Below are positions 1-8,685 of a stretch of DNA of 49,102 nucleotides, in pieces. Every line of letters begins with the position of its first letter. Positions within the stretch are counted from its first letter, which is position 1. The notes beneath the pieces were generated by a model, which was not told where the DNA came from, ran no database searches, and was given only the letters and a program-made list of their open reading frames with translations. Origin of the DNA: Propionivibrio dicarboxylicus (lineage in GTDB: Bacteria; Pseudomonadota; Gammaproteobacteria; Burkholderiales; Rhodocyclaceae); NCBI GenBank assembly GCA_945902805.1, contig CAMDMZ010000036.1:1-49102 (forward strand), read 5' to 3'. Position numbers and translations under genes: made by a program.

Positions 1-102
1 AGCAGCCCATAACCGTCGTGTTTGCTCATCAAAGAGAGGGGCTAGCAAATCAAGCTTTTCGCGTACCGCAGTTTCAGCATGAGCATCCATGCTGCGTAGC
101 AT
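1..102 (-). CDS. Transposase N-terminus, ISAzo13-like, cut by the window edge
   Basis: Only the first 34 codons lie inside the window. The frame opens at an ATG at 102-100, just after an in-frame stop at 108-106. A second ATG lies at 90-88. The peptide contains KLDLLAPLFDEQTRRLWAA, which resembles the start of ISAzo13-family DDE transposases (a leucine-rich helix followed by DE-R-RRLWAA). If so, an insertion sequence lies immediately downstream of the flagellin gene on the same strand. The terminal inverted repeat, target duplication and catalytic residues cannot be judged here. The family call rests on about 20 residues, so the identification is moderate, and a degraded copy is equally possible. 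Confidence 0.5.
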   Translation of the reverse strand, partial: MLRSMDAHAETAVREKLDLLAPLFDEQTRRLWAA

Positions 103-155
103 AGCTTAGAACGTGATATTGTTCAAGTTATATATGGACGGCTCCTAAGCGTGGA

Positions 156-1817
156 TTACCGTTGCAGCAGGGAAAGAACCTGATTGGGTAGCGCATTGGC
201 TTGCGCCAACATGGCTACGCCAGCTTGTTGCAGGATTTGGTTTCTCGTCAATTGAGCCGTTTCCTGGGCGAAGTCAGCATCACGAATCCGCGAACGTGAG
301 GCGGAAAGATTTTCTGATGTCGTCTGTAGATTCACGATAGTGGATTCGAAACGTGACTGCAGAGCACCGTAGCGAGCGCGTTGGTTGTTAATCGAGGTCA
401 ATGCTGAATCAACAATCGCGATGGTTCGTGCCGATGCATCAACGGTGCTTACGTCGACATCCTTGCTTTGCTGAAGCACGCTACCCGCTGGAGTGAGAAT
501 ATTGAGAAATCCTCCGGGGGTCGCGCCCTCACCATCTGTAACAGAGAAAGACGTTTCTGAGTCAAGGGTCAGTTGGCCGGTTATCCAATATCCCTCTGTA
601 TCGGTCCAGCTTGTAATGTCGCCTGACGCATCGACTAGGGTGGCAGCGCCCCCCGTGGTATTGTCGCCATCAATAGCCTGCGTATTTTCAAAAGCAACTG
701 GCGAAGCCGATGTGTTATTGATTCGCAGATCCTTGCCGTTCTCGTTGACAATGTGCAGGCCAAAGGCGCCATTGTCAGTTTTTACCACTTTGGCGGTAAA
801 TCCCGTCTTGCCGGCAGCATCATTGAAGGCTTGCGCGGCTGCGTTAAGTTGATCGGCTGAACCAATTGCGCCACCGCCGGTTACACCGCCGGTGACAAAA
901 GAAACGGAGACGAACCCCGCAGAGGGTTGAACTGCTCCAGTAGGTTTAGTCGTATCTGTGGCAAGAAGGAACGAGTAGGTGGTGTTTTGTTGGAAGGCAT
1001 TGCCGCTGGGACCGCCGGCGCTGCCGTTGTCGTCAGCACCGAGCACAAACTGGGTCGTGGCGCTGGCGCGAATGCCGAGCGAAGACTGGTTGATGGACGC
1101 GGCAACATCAAATGCCGAGGCGCCAGCCGCGTAATCTAAAGTTGTTGTGCCTGTGGATGTATTCACGGCAAGTGAGCTTGCCGTGGCAATTATCGAATTA
1201 TCCCCTTGTGGGCTAATTCTGGTTAGGTTGGCTGTCGCAACTGTGCCCTTTGGTAGATCCCCGAAGCCTGTTTGCGAGGTTGCCGCTAAGGCACCAATTC
1301 TGTAGTTTCCGTATGCGTTTGTTTGGAAATTGGCCGAAGTTGCAGTGATGGTTTGGTTGGAGTTCGCACCTACTTGAAATACCGCACCGGTGAAGGATCC
1401 ATCCAGCAACTTCTGACCGTTGAACTCGGTCGTTGCAGCGACGCGTTGAAGCTCTTGTGCGAGTTGCTGCACTTCGCCATTAATTGCGGCCCGATCGCTT
1501 GACGAGTTCGTCGCATTCATCGACTGGATCGCCAATTCCCGTATCCGCTGCAGGATATCCGTTGAAGACTGGAGGGCGCCTTCGGCCACTTGGGCCAGCG
1601 AAATACCGTCGTTGGCATTGCGACGTGCCTGATCGAGGCCGCGAATTTGGGTCGTCATCCGATCCGAGATGGCGAGGCCGGCGGCGTCGTCTTTAGCGGA
1701 GTTGATGCGCAAGCCAGAGGAGAGTCGCTGCAACGAAACGAACAGATCGCTTTGCGAACGGTTCAGGTTGCGCTGTGCGTTCAGCGACGAGATATTGGTA
1801 TTGATAATTTGTGGCAT
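156..1817 (-). CDS. fliC: Flagellin, long form with large variable central domain
   Basis: This encodes the subunit of the flagellar filament, exported by the flagellar type III apparatus and polymerised outside the cell. The 553-residue product starts [18 protein letters not shown]. It has the conserved N-terminal D0/D1 helices (about residues 1-165, including [21 protein letters not shown]) and the matching C-terminal helices (about 465-553, ending NQVLSLLQR). The centre is about 300 residues, rich in Gly, Thr, Ser and Ala. It includes a stretch near 225-255 ([18 protein letters not shown]) that resembles the flagellin hook-IN motif. The ATG at 1817 is preceded by AGGAG at 1829-1825. A sigma-54-type promoter lies about 100 bases upstream. 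Many flagellins are near 280-500 residues, so this one is long because of the exposed middle domain. No chaperone or cap gene is visible in the window. Confidence 0.96.
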   Translation of the reverse strand: MPQIINTNISSLNAQRNLNRSQSDLFVSLQRLSSGLRINSAKDDAAGLAISDRMTTQIRGLDQARRNANDGISLAQVAEGALQSSTDILQRIRELAIQSMNATNSSSDRAAINGEVQQLAQELQRVAATTEFNGQKLLDGSFTGAVFQVGANSNQTITATSANFQTNAYGNYRIGALAATSQTGFGDLPKGTVATANLTRISPQGDNSIIATASSLAVNTSTGTTTLDYAAGASAFDVAASINQSSLGIRASATTQFVLGADDNGSAGGPSGNAFQQNTTYSFLLATDTTKPTGAVQPSAGFVSVSFVTGGVTGGGAIGSADQLNAAAQAFNDAAGKTGFTAKVVKTDNGAFGLHIVNENGKDLRINNTSASPVAFENTQAIDGDNTTGGAATLVDASGDITSWTDTEGYWITGQLTLDSETSFSVTDGEGATPGGFLNILTPAGSVLQQSKDVDVSTVDASARTIAIVDSALTSINNQRARYGALQSRFESTIVNLQTTSENLSASRSRIRDADFAQETAQLTRNQILQQAGVAMLAQANALPNQVLSLLQR

Positions 1818-1916
1818 GGTGCTTCTCCTGGCTTGTCAGTAGCGATGCAAACGGTTTTGTCTGCTTATCCGTCGGTACGCGGAGCTTGGGATGTTTTCCT
1901 GTCTCGGGAGCTATTC

Positions 1917-1932
1917 AGCAAGTGCTGTGCCA
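1917..1932 (-). promoter_or_regulatory. Sigma-54 (-24/-12) promoter for flagellin
   Basis: Reading leftward, the sequence is TGGCAC, five bases, then TTGCT, with the GG and GC dinucleotides separated by exactly ten bases. This matches the RpoN consensus. The predicted start of transcription is near 1905, giving a 5' leader of roughly 90 bases before the flagellin ATG. RpoN control of flagellar genes is established in several proteobacteria. No activator site is claimed. Confidence 0.75.
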
Positions 1933-2052
1933 ATCAACGACCTGTCCAATTTGCTGAAAATACGGGTGATTCGGGTCTGCTTCGTTTGCTTGAACAGGTC
2001 GGGGCGGCAAGTCTTGGCAATTCTTGCCGGTCCCCGGCGAGCTTTTCCTGAT

Positions 2053-2415
2053 TCATGCCGCTTGCAGCATCGGGAAGGCACGTTCTTCGACTTCGGCAAC
2101 GATGCCGTGGATGTTGGCCACAGCTTCGGTGCGGTAGTAGGTTGCCGAGTCTGATTCGATCCAGGCGGCCAGTGCGTCTTGGTCGTCGAGCGTCCAATAG
2201 ATCGCGTAGGTATCGAAGTTGGCGGCGATGCGGTTGCTGAAATAAGGTTCGCCAGAGGGCGTAAATTCAACGACGTCCATTACAAACAGCAGATCGTTGG
2301 GTTCGCGCAGGGCAGCGACCGTCTTTTTTGCTTCGTTAAGCGGCATGCGCGAGAGCAGTGCGTGAAAACGGTCTAGTGAAAATTCGACACGGCGGCCGCT
2401 GGGTAGCATGGGCAT
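2053..2415 (-). CDS. Small conserved-looking protein of unknown function
   Basis: The 120-residue product has no signal peptide and no membrane segment. It is mildly acidic, with aromatic-rich stretches (NFDTYAIYWTLDD and SATYYRTEAV). I do not recognise a family. The ATG at 2415 is preceded by GAGGAG about ten bases upstream, and codon use looks like that of neighbouring genes, so it is probably real. It lies upstream of flagellin on the same strand, but the intervening sigma-54 promoter suggests separate transcription. The alternating strand-like and helical segments could fit a small alpha/beta protein, but no function can be given. Confidence 0.7.
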   Translation of the reverse strand: MPMLPSGRRVEFSLDRFHALLSRMPLNEAKKTVAALREPNDLLFVMDVVEFTPSGEPYFSNRIAANFDTYAIYWTLDDQDALAAWIESDSATYYRTEAVANIHGIVAEVEERAFPMLQAA

Positions 2416-2546
2416 GATGTTCTCCTCGGGTTAGGGTGAGCTACAGTGATCTTCAATGAAGTAGCTAATGCGAATCGCGTGCCAGGTCGGAAATTGCCGC
2501 TTTTTCCGGCCTTGCGGTACGCGGTGCTTGCCTAGAATCGGGCACC

Positions 2547-3944
2547 ATGTCGCGGATTCCTGTCTATCTTTTGCTTAGCACTGCGCTGCTTGCTGGCTGC
2601 GGCCCTCGCGAAGAATATGTGCGCCCGGACCCGCCATTGCCTTTGGCGTGGCCGGAGGCCGGAGGACCGGATCAGGCCTCGCGAGGTCGGCCACCGGCAA
2701 GTATTGGCTGGCGCGAGTTTTTTCCGGATACCAAGCTTAAGGGCTTGATTGCACTTGCCTTGGAGAACAACCGCGATTTGCGACTGGGTATCGCGCGACT
2801 GCAGGAAGCTCGAGCCCAGTACGGGCTTGCGGAGGCGGACCGGTTGCCGACGGTGAATCTCGTCGGTAGTACCAGTGCGAGCCGCGTCTCGGGCAGTTTG
2901 ACGTCGTCGGCGGCGCAGGACACGCGCCGCTCGGATTTGAATATCTCACTGCTGTCATTCGAGCTGGACTTTTGGGGCCGTTTGGCGAGTTTGTCGGACG
3001 CCGCACGCGCCAGTTACTTAGCCACCGAGGCGGGCCAACAGGCATCCCGCCTTTCCTTGATTGCCGAGGTGGCGAACGCTTACTTTTCCGTCTTGGAAGC
3101 GGAAGAGCGCCGCGCAATTACGTTGGCCACACAGGCGGCTTGGGAACAGACGGTCGAGGTAACAAAGAGTGGTCGCGAGTTCGGTGCCGCAACGAAACTT
3201 GATGTTTTGCTGGTCGAGGGCGCGCTGGCGAGTAGTCGCGTGGAACTTGCCGCTATCGAACGCCAGCGGAGCAATGCACTGAATGCGCTGAATCTCTTGG
3301 TGGGTACCACGGTCGTGGCGGTGCCAGTCGGGGAGCCGTTGCGCATGCAACGCATGAAAGTCGCGATCGCGGCGGGGATTCCGGCCGCCACTTTGATGCA
3401 GCGACCGGACATTATTGCCGCCGAGCAGCGCCTGATTGCCGCTCATGCGAATATCGCTGCAGTCCGTGCCGCTTTTTTTCCTCGGTTGGTATTGACTGCA
3501 GGATTGGGGTTGGCCAGTCCGGCGTTGGCCACTTTGTTCAATTCAAGCAGTCAAAGCTGGAATTTTCAACCCAGTATTTCCTTACCCTTGTTTGACGGTG
3601 GGCGCAGTGCTGGCAATCTGGATGTTGCCGTGGCGCGCCGCGATGTGGCGGTGGCAGACTACGAGAAGACTATTCAGCAGGCGTTTCGCGAAGTGGCCGA
3701 TCTGCTGGCAGCCCAGACCACTTACGCCGCACAACGGGCTGCCAACGAAGCTCTGGCGACCGCGCGCGAGGAGCGTGCGCAGGCGATTCGTGCTCGCTAT
3801 CGGGCGGGTGCGGCGACTTTACTGGAGGTGCTGGACGCCACCCGTGCGTTCCACGAATCGCAGCAATCGCTGGTACAGGTGCAGCGCGCCCAGCTTTCGA
3901 GTGCCGCGCAGTTGTTCAAGGCGCTGGGGGGCGGGGAAGGGTAG
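2547..3944 (+). CDS. Outer-membrane efflux lipoprotein, NodT/OprM family
   Basis: This is a TolC-like trimeric outer-membrane channel component of a tripartite efflux pump. The 465-residue product begins with a lipoprotein signal (MSRIPVYLLLSTALLAGC, predicted lipidated Cys18) and contains two outer-membrane efflux repeats, about 60-260 and 275-460. Family-typical stretches include ELDFWGR, RPDII-AEQRLIAA-ANI-AA-AAFFP and SLPLFDGGR. No inner-membrane pump or adaptor gene is adjacent. The nearest pump genes are the MacAB-like set at 41.7-45.2 kb, which could use this channel, but that is inference. The gene is read toward the pilus locus and ends shortly before the convergent prepilin gene. 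Confidence 0.93.
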   Translation: MSRIPVYLLLSTALLAGCGPREEYVRPDPPLPLAWPEAGGPDQASRGRPPASIGWREFFPDTKLKGLIALALENNRDLRLGIARLQEARAQYGLAEADRLPTVNLVGSTSASRVSGSLTSSAAQDTRRSDLNISLLSFELDFWGRLASLSDAARASYLATEAGQQASRLSLIAEVANAYFSVLEAEERRAITLATQAAWEQTVEVTKSGREFGAATKLDVLLVEGALASSRVELAAIERQRSNALNALNLLVGTTVVAVPVGEPLRMQRMKVAIAAGIPAATLMQRPDIIAAEQRLIAAHANIAAVRAAFFPRLVLTAGLGLASPALATLFNSSSQSWNFQPSISLPLFDGGRSAGNLDVAVARRDVAVADYEKTIQQAFREVADLLAAQTTYAAQRAANEALATAREERAQAIRARYRAGAATLLEVLDATRAFHESQQSLVQVQRAQLSSAAQLFKALGGGEG

Positions 3945-3957
3945 CGTGCGCTCAAGC

Positions 3958-3981
3958 GCCGTGCCGCCAGAGCCGACTTTT
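3958..3981 (+). repeat. Dispersed 24-bp repeat, copy 1 (intergenic)
   Basis: It matches the window consensus (GCCGTCCCGCC followed directly by AGCACCGACTTTT) at 21 of 24 positions. This is the only copy outside a gene body. It lies between two convergent genes, and its last base overlaps the stop codon of the prepilin gene. Confidence 0.8.
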
Positions 3982-4739
3982 TAAGGGAGGCGGCCAGCAG
4001 CAACCAGGCGACCGACAAGCAGCGTTGGCGAAAGCCAGATCACCGAGTCGTCGTAGTCCGGGCTGCTTGGAGCGCTGATGAAGACTCGGTTGCCGTCTAC
4101 GTTTGGCGCTTCATCCGCTGAAGTTCCACCACTGGGGGCGTTCTTGCCCAAGGCGTAGATGACGGCGATGGCCGTATCGGTGAGCGTATTGGCGGGTGCG
4201 GCACACGCCGTCGCGGTAACGCCCGTGCCGGTGTTGCAGATGACGAGGTCACCGGCAATCGCGCCAATGCCAATTGTCTTCATGCCGCCGGTGGTGGAAA
4301 AGGTCGAGCTGCTGGCGGTGCTGAGTGCGTAGCGCAAGCGATGCGGGGCTTCGTTGCCCCAACTGTCATAGGCGTAGCCATCATTCGCGGAAGACACTAT
4401 GCCGAGCGTTGTGGCCGGGAAGAAGCCATCGTATGGATTGGTGCAGGCGCCACTGCCTTCCGGGCTGGCGCGTCCGTTGGCGGCTGATGCCGGGCAGGGA
4501 AAGCGGTCATTGATCATCGCGAAACCGATGAGCGCTTCACGAGCTTCGTTCATCATTCGAGTCGTTTCGCTGCGGGCCCGCACATCTTGTTGGGCGGAAA
4601 GCGGCAAGAGCATGCCGCCGAGCATCAAGGCGACGATAAACATCACGATCGCCAGTTCGATCAGCGTGAATCCACGTTGCTCCGATTTTAGATATTTCCG
4701 GCGTGGTTCCCGTTGGAACACGGTTTGGATGGCGGTCAT
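3981..4739 (-). CDS. Type IV prepilin-like protein (minor pilin)
   Basis: The 252-residue product has a long charged leader followed by the canonical class III signal RGFTLIELAIVMFIVALMLGG. Cleavage is expected after the Gly, leaving N-terminal Phe and Glu at position 5. The mature part has a globular domain with four cysteines, including PCPAS and ACTNPYDG. The chosen ATG at 4739 overlaps the stop of the upstream giant gene as ATGA; an ATG three codons earlier is possible. It is the last gene of the leftward MSHA-like locus. By position and length it resembles the minor pilins of MSHA systems, but I cannot assign it to MshC, MshD or MshO. No prepilin peptidase gene lies in the window. Confidence 0.85.
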   Translation of the reverse strand: MTAIQTVFQREPRRKYLKSEQRGFTLIELAIVMFIVALMLGGMLLPLSAQQDVRARSETTRMMNEAREALIGFAMINDRFPCPASAANGRASPEGSGACTNPYDGFFPATTLGIVSSANDGYAYDSWGNEAPHRLRYALSTASSSTFSTTGGMKTIGIGAIAGDLVICNTGTGVTATACAAPANTLTDTAIAVIYALGKNAPSGGTSADEAPNVDGNRVFISAPSSPDYDDSVIWLSPTLLVGRLVAAGRLP

Positions 4740-7700
4740 TGGAGCCATGTCGTGGATTGGTTGCTAATCAAAACCGTCTGATCGTTTAGTAAGGTGGATT
4801 GGCCAACCGTAAAGCCAAGGCGAGCCGTGCGGAAGGGATGATATATCGCCGGCGTATCCTTTAGATGTGGCGTGAAAGTGGCGTCTAGCGTGCTCATGGC
4901 ACGGCCGGTTTCCTTCATCGCAGCGATTCGATTGGCATCGGTGACACTGTCTGGCAGTATCCATGCCTGAACCACAAATTGCTCAGCCGCCCGGGCTTCC
5001 AATGGAACCCAGCGCACACTCTGGCTACCGATGGTGTCGCTGGCACCAAATGAAGTTTGTTGGAAGGTGCGGCCGATATCGCTACCATCGGTCACTTGGT
5101 ACAGGGCCCCCGCGAGTTCGTTAGATTGGTCGGCGTCTGTTGCCCGGGTCATGGTAGTTCCGGCTCCGTTCCAGACGTAGATGCCGTTCTGGGTCGCATC
5201 GGTTTGCGCGCGCACCAGTACTCGGTTACCCGCTACCATGACGGTGCAGCCATCGATGCTGGCTCCCGGGCTACTCAGATTGAGATTGGATTGGGAGGCC
5301 ACGCGCACTTGTGGTCCGCTCCAATCGGTACCATCCGAGCGCCACCAGGTGTGGGCATCGGTGCCCTCACTGACATTGACGATCATGCCGGTTCGCCGCG
5401 TTTGTGTATCCGCATCAATCGTTCGGGTGAGTGCCGAGGTCGCTGTGTTGAAGCGATAGATGCCGTTCTCGCTTGCAGTCGTCTGCGCTTTGACCAGAAT
5501 GCGATCACCGGCCGCAAGCGTGATGGTGTTGATGGCGGTGCCGGGCAGGCTGATATTCAGATTGCTTTGGGTCGCGACACGAACATGGACGTCGGCCCAG
5601 TATTGATCGCCACTGTCGGGTATCGGATTGATGCTTGCTTGACGCCAGGTAGTGGCTGCATTGGCTGTTCCTTCCGCAACTGTAACAAGCGCACCGGCGT
5701 GTTCGTTTGCGCTGTCAAAGTCGCTGCTCCGTGTCAATGGCGCACTGGCGCCGCTCCAGCGGTAAATGCCGTTTTCACTAGGTAGGCTTTGTCGATGGAC
5801 GAGGATGCGGTCATTCGCGATTAAGCTCACGCCGTCGATGCTGGACCCCGGCGTTGCGAGGTTGATTTGACCGGTCGTGGCGACTCGCACGGCAGGTAGA
5901 ACGGGGGCCACAGCCGGAGCCGACGTGGCTCGTGTAATCTCGACTCGCATGTGGAAATCCTGGTTGGTCGGGACTGAACTGAGGGTCGGACTGAGTTTGT
6001 AGGCACCCGAAGCGAGTGTTGGCGTGGCGGGTGCAGTCGGGTTTGGCGGGGACGGACGGCAGCCTGATACCGTGGCCGGGTAACCATGAATGTTGTCGTC
6101 TTCCTCTGGGGGTAAGTAACAGGTACTGCCCACTAACAGGCGCGGCGCAACACAGCCGGCAACCGACGTGGTAGTGGCGATATTCGTGTCGCCCGCCCAA
6201 TAGACGATGCCGACGTGGCCACCGGTGTAATTGGGGTCAATCCTGCCATTGATCAGTGTGTCGGTGCCGGAAGGATTGAATCCTGATGTTCCGGAAAAGT
6301 TTCGCCGTAGATCAACCTCGATGCCGATCTTGGGTGCCTTGATGATTGGGGTGTCGAGATTGTTGCCGGAATAGCCGAGATGTTGTCGCGCAGCGCCGCA
6401 AACGTCGACTCCATTCGCATCACCATCAACGATGGCGAAGGTGAATCCATCCATTGGCGTGGTGGTAAATGACGAATCATTGATGCGGAACTTGAAATAG
6501 CTACGCAGACCGTTGCTGAAGGCGTGGGTTTCGGGTTGCCAGGCACAGCCATAGAGGTCGGTTTGCACCCCAGCCGGGAAGGCGGTCGTGGTCCGTTCGA
6601 GGCCAAGCGTCAGGGTGCCGGTCGACGCGTTGTAACCGGAAAGTTGCCCACCGTAGGGAGTCAGTGCCGCATTCTGTACGCTAAGGAAAGGTAGGCCATT
6701 GGAATTGTTGGCGGAATAACCGGCATCCGGAATGCAGCGCACGATATCGCGATGAGCTGGGAAGGCGGGGGATGTGGCAGCCAGTTGACGAGATCCGCTG
6801 TAGGTCCATTGATTCGCGGTGATGAAGCTGGTCAGGTTGCTTCCTTCCAGATAACTGCCGGGAGACTTGCGTTCGGTATCCGACGTGCGAAGTTGCCCAG
6901 GCGCGCGCTGACCGGAGAAGATAAGAACGCCATGGCATTTCTTGTTCGCGATGGAGTTGGTTGCCGGGTCCTGAATCGCGACGTCGAGACAATTGCCGGC
7001 AATACCCGGATTGGTCTTGCACGCGTTGATATCGCTGACGATGGCGACCAGTGCGTTTTCCCGATAGTGATTGAAATACCCCAGCGGTGAGTTACCTGCT
7101 GCGCACGAGTTAGCAGAGTCGGGCGCCTTGCCGTGATTGCCGTCTATGGTTCCTAGCATGGCAATCGGAGTAAACGCGCCGGCACTCTCCAGGCAAGTTC
7201 CCATCGAATCCATCAGGCGATCAATATCGGAACGGAAGCTTAGGTTTTTTCGGATCGTGTTGAATAATGTGTCACCAGTAAGTGCGAGTCCCGTGTCGTT
7301 GGACAACAAAGTGCAGTCTTTGCAACCTGTGCTAACGTAATTGAGACCTGATTGGAATAGTTTGCTTCGAGTCAGGACAGGTTTCGCTACGTCGGGATCG
7401 TCGGTACGCGTTACCGTACCGATGGCGCTGCTGGCATTGTTCGTTCCTGCGAGGTAGTTGGTGACACCGAGTGTGCCGGCAGTTTGCGGGTCCAGATAGT
7501 TACGGGCATCATAGTTGCCACCACACTCGGTAATCACATCACCGTTGGTGGCGCGATAGCGATCTTGGCCGGCAACGATCGCTCCCGGGGCGTAGATGAT
7601 GGCGACGGGACGATCCTGTACGCTGGCAAGGTCGCTGATCAGGGCAGCGGTGCCATTCGCGGTGACGATGTCGAATTGCCCGAGGGTGTCCCAGTTCATT

Positions 7701-8206
7701 TGCGGCGGATCGAGGACGGTCGCGACATTGGTGGAATTCTTGGCGAGGTACGGTGTCGCCACAATTAGCCAAAGACATTCGCCATGCCCGTCGCGCAAGG
7801 GCTCAATTCCAAGCGATTGCCAGGGCAGGCGTCCGACGAGCGCGGGAAGCAGGCCGTCAACCAGACTTACGCCCCCCGGCGTATTGGCTTCGCAGCCTTC
7901 AAATGGGCATGCGCCGTTGGTGTTGCGTGTGGAGCCCATATCCGGCATCGGCAGATAGCCGAACATTCTGCCCGGCTGAGCTTGGGCGGTTTGTTGGTCC
8001 CGATAACGGACGGCGAAACCAACCAGGGCATCACGTGCCGCTTGCAGTGCTGCTTCGGTGCGCTGCTGCCGCAGTTCATCAACGGCCGTTGGCGTAAGTT
8101 GGCCGACAAAGAAATATAAAGTTCCCATGGTCAAAATGACCAATAGGGATATCAGCACGAAGCCGCGCGAATCGGAACGAAAACCCACGATGCGCCGTCT
8201 CGCCAT
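4736..8206 (-). CDS. Giant pilin-like adhesin with split L-type lectin domain
   Basis: About 1156 residues. The N-terminus has a prepilin-like signal (SRGFVLISLLVILTMGTLYFF) but with Ser where the usual Glu5 should be. Residues about 40-500 form a cysteine-containing region with no family I recognise. From about 560 to 770 the sequence looks like an L-type lectin fold (MDGFTFAIVDGD, HLGYSGNN, IGIEVDLRRN, GHVGIVYW, FHMRVEI). The last lectin-like strands (ARLGFTVGQS, NDQTVLISN) come only at about 1130-1150. Three tandem repeats of about 90 residues, resembling phage tail-protein modules, lie in between. Position at the end of an MSHA-type locus recalls MshQ. The likely role is carbohydrate binding at a pilus tip. 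ATG at 8206 is chosen, with GTG at 8209 possible. Confidence 0.85.
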   Translation of the reverse strand: MARRRIVGFRSDSRGFVLISLLVILTMGTLYFFVGQLTPTAVDELRQQRTEAALQAARDALVGFAVRYRDQQTAQAQPGRMFGYLPMPDMGSTRNTNGACPFEGCEANTPGGVSLVDGLLPALVGRLPWQSLGIEPLRDGHGECLWLIVATPYLAKNSTNVATVLDPPQMNWDTLGQFDIVTANGTAALISDLASVQDRPVAIIYAPGAIVAGQDRYRATNGDVITECGGNYDARNYLDPQTAGTLGVTNYLAGTNNASSAIGTVTRTDDPDVAKPVLTRSKLFQSGLNYVSTGCKDCTLLSNDTGLALTGDTLFNTIRKNLSFRSDIDRLMDSMGTCLESAGAFTPIAMLGTIDGNHGKAPDSANSCAAGNSPLGYFNHYRENALVAIVSDINACKTNPGIAGNCLDVAIQDPATNSIANKKCHGVLIFSGQRAPGQLRTSDTERKSPGSYLEGSNLTSFITANQWTYSGSRQLAATSPAFPAHRDIVRCIPDAGYSANNSNGLPFLSVQNAALTPYGGQLSGYNASTGTLTLGLERTTTAFPAGVQTDLYGCAWQPETHAFSNGLRSYFKFRINDSSFTTTPMDGFTFAIVDGDANGVDVCGAARQHLGYSGNNLDTPIIKAPKIGIEVDLRRNFSGTSGFNPSGTDTLINGRIDPNYTGGHVGIVYWAGDTNIATTTSVAGCVAPRLLVGSTCYLPPEEDDNIHGYPATVSGCRPSPPNPTAPATPTLASGAYKLSPTLSSVPTNQDFHMRVEITRATSAPAVAPVLPAVRVATTGQINLATPGSSIDGVSLIANDRILVHRQSLPSENGIYRWSGASAPLTRSSDFDSANEHAGALVTVAEGTANAATTWRQASINPIPDSGDQYWADVHVRVATQSNLNISLPGTAINTITLAAGDRILVKAQTTASENGIYRFNTATSALTRTIDADTQTRRTGMIVNVSEGTDAHTWWRSDGTDWSGPQVRVASQSNLNLSSPGASIDGCTVMVAGNRVLVRAQTDATQNGIYVWNGAGTTMTRATDADQSNELAGALYQVTDGSDIGRTFQQTSFGASDTIGSQSVRWVPLEARAAEQFVVQAWILPDSVTDANRIAAMKETGRAMSTLDATFTPHLKDTPAIYHPFRTARLGFTVGQSTLLNDQTVLISNQSTTWLQ
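5009..5890 (-). repeat. Three tandem ~90-residue modules inside the adhesin gene
   Basis: Units begin at about residues 774, 876 and 968 of the product (5890, 5584 and 5308 in the window). Each reads VRVAT/S-Q-NL-L-PG, then ID/IN, then DRILV--Q---ENGIY, then LTR--D-D, then a G-V-V-EGT-type stretch and a Trp-rich end. The same layout (initial VRVAT, central ENGIY, later TRATDAD and EGT) is familiar from phage tail and tail-fibre proteins. The units are clearly diverged from one another, so the duplication is not recent. Confidence 0.8.
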
Positions 8207-8217
8207 CACCGACTTTT
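8194..8217 (+). repeat. Dispersed 24-bp repeat, copy 2 (at a gene start)
   Basis: 22 of 24 positions match the consensus. On the opposite strand one of the two mismatches turns GCTGG into GATGG, creating the ATG used to start the giant adhesin gene. The copy therefore spans the 5' end of that gene and the region where its ribosome binding site should lie. Confidence 0.8.
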
Positions 8218-8229
8218 TCCGCTTCAGAT

Positions 8230-8685
8230 TCAGTGTGCCGGATGGCGAATCACGCTACCACCCCCCAACCGGGTATCGCGTTCGCCGGTGGTGCGATTGA
8301 TGGCTTCGCCGACGTTGACGGGCGTTTCTGCCTCCTCGCCAAGGCGAATCGCGGCGCTGCCTGGGTTGCGCGGTGTGACGCCGATGCTGATGCCGTTGGT
8401 TGCGGCGGCGCCTTCGGTTTGGGGGCGGCCGTTGATCCAGTAGGTGTTGCGGCCGCTGGTGCGTTGGACGACACCGTCAAGACGCAAGGTTTCGCTTTGG
8501 ACGGTCTGTACTTCCTGAATTTTCAGTTCGCGCTGACGATCCAGGGCGGCGCGTCGCTCCGGGGTGAAGAACAGGCGGCCGGGTGCTGCGTCTTGGTTGG
8601 GTGCGGCGCTCGTCAGTGCAGGAATTGCGAAGACGCTGCACAGACTGCAAATACCCATCAGGCCCAGCCTTTTCCAGTGCGTCAT
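8230..8685 (-). CDS. Periplasmic pilus-assembly protein, MshK/PilP-like by position
   Basis: The 151-residue product has a signal peptide (hydrophobic residues 7-25, ending ALTSAA). It has a charged helix (PERRAALDRQRELKIQEVQ) and a short beta-rich segment (LRLDGVVQRTSGRNTYWINGRP) of the type seen in small periplasmic partners of secretins. The ATG at 8685 overlaps the stop of the PilO-like gene as ATGA, so the two are translationally coupled. A longer open frame upstream is disfavoured by this coupling and by the signal peptide. Position after PilM/N- and PilO-like proteins matches MshK in MSHA loci. Sequence similarity alone is too weak for a firm name. Confidence 0.75.
   Translation of the reverse strand: MTHWKRLGLMGICSLCSVFAIPALTSAAPNQDAAPGRLFFTPERRAALDRQRELKIQEVQTVQSETLRLDGVVQRTSGRNTYWINGRPQTEGAAATNGISIGVTPRNPGSAAIRLGEEAETPVNVGEAINRTTGERDTRLGGGSVIRHPAH

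Noticed and set aside
5720-5745. An AAAGTCGCTGCTCCGTGTC stretch as an eleventh repeat copy
   Set aside because: It agrees only in the first part and lacks the GGCGGGAC half; it is within chance for this composition.
5057-5785. Long rightward frame opposite the adhesin repeats
   Set aside because: Repetitive GC-rich coding sequence gives open antisense frames. There is no ribosome site and no domain.
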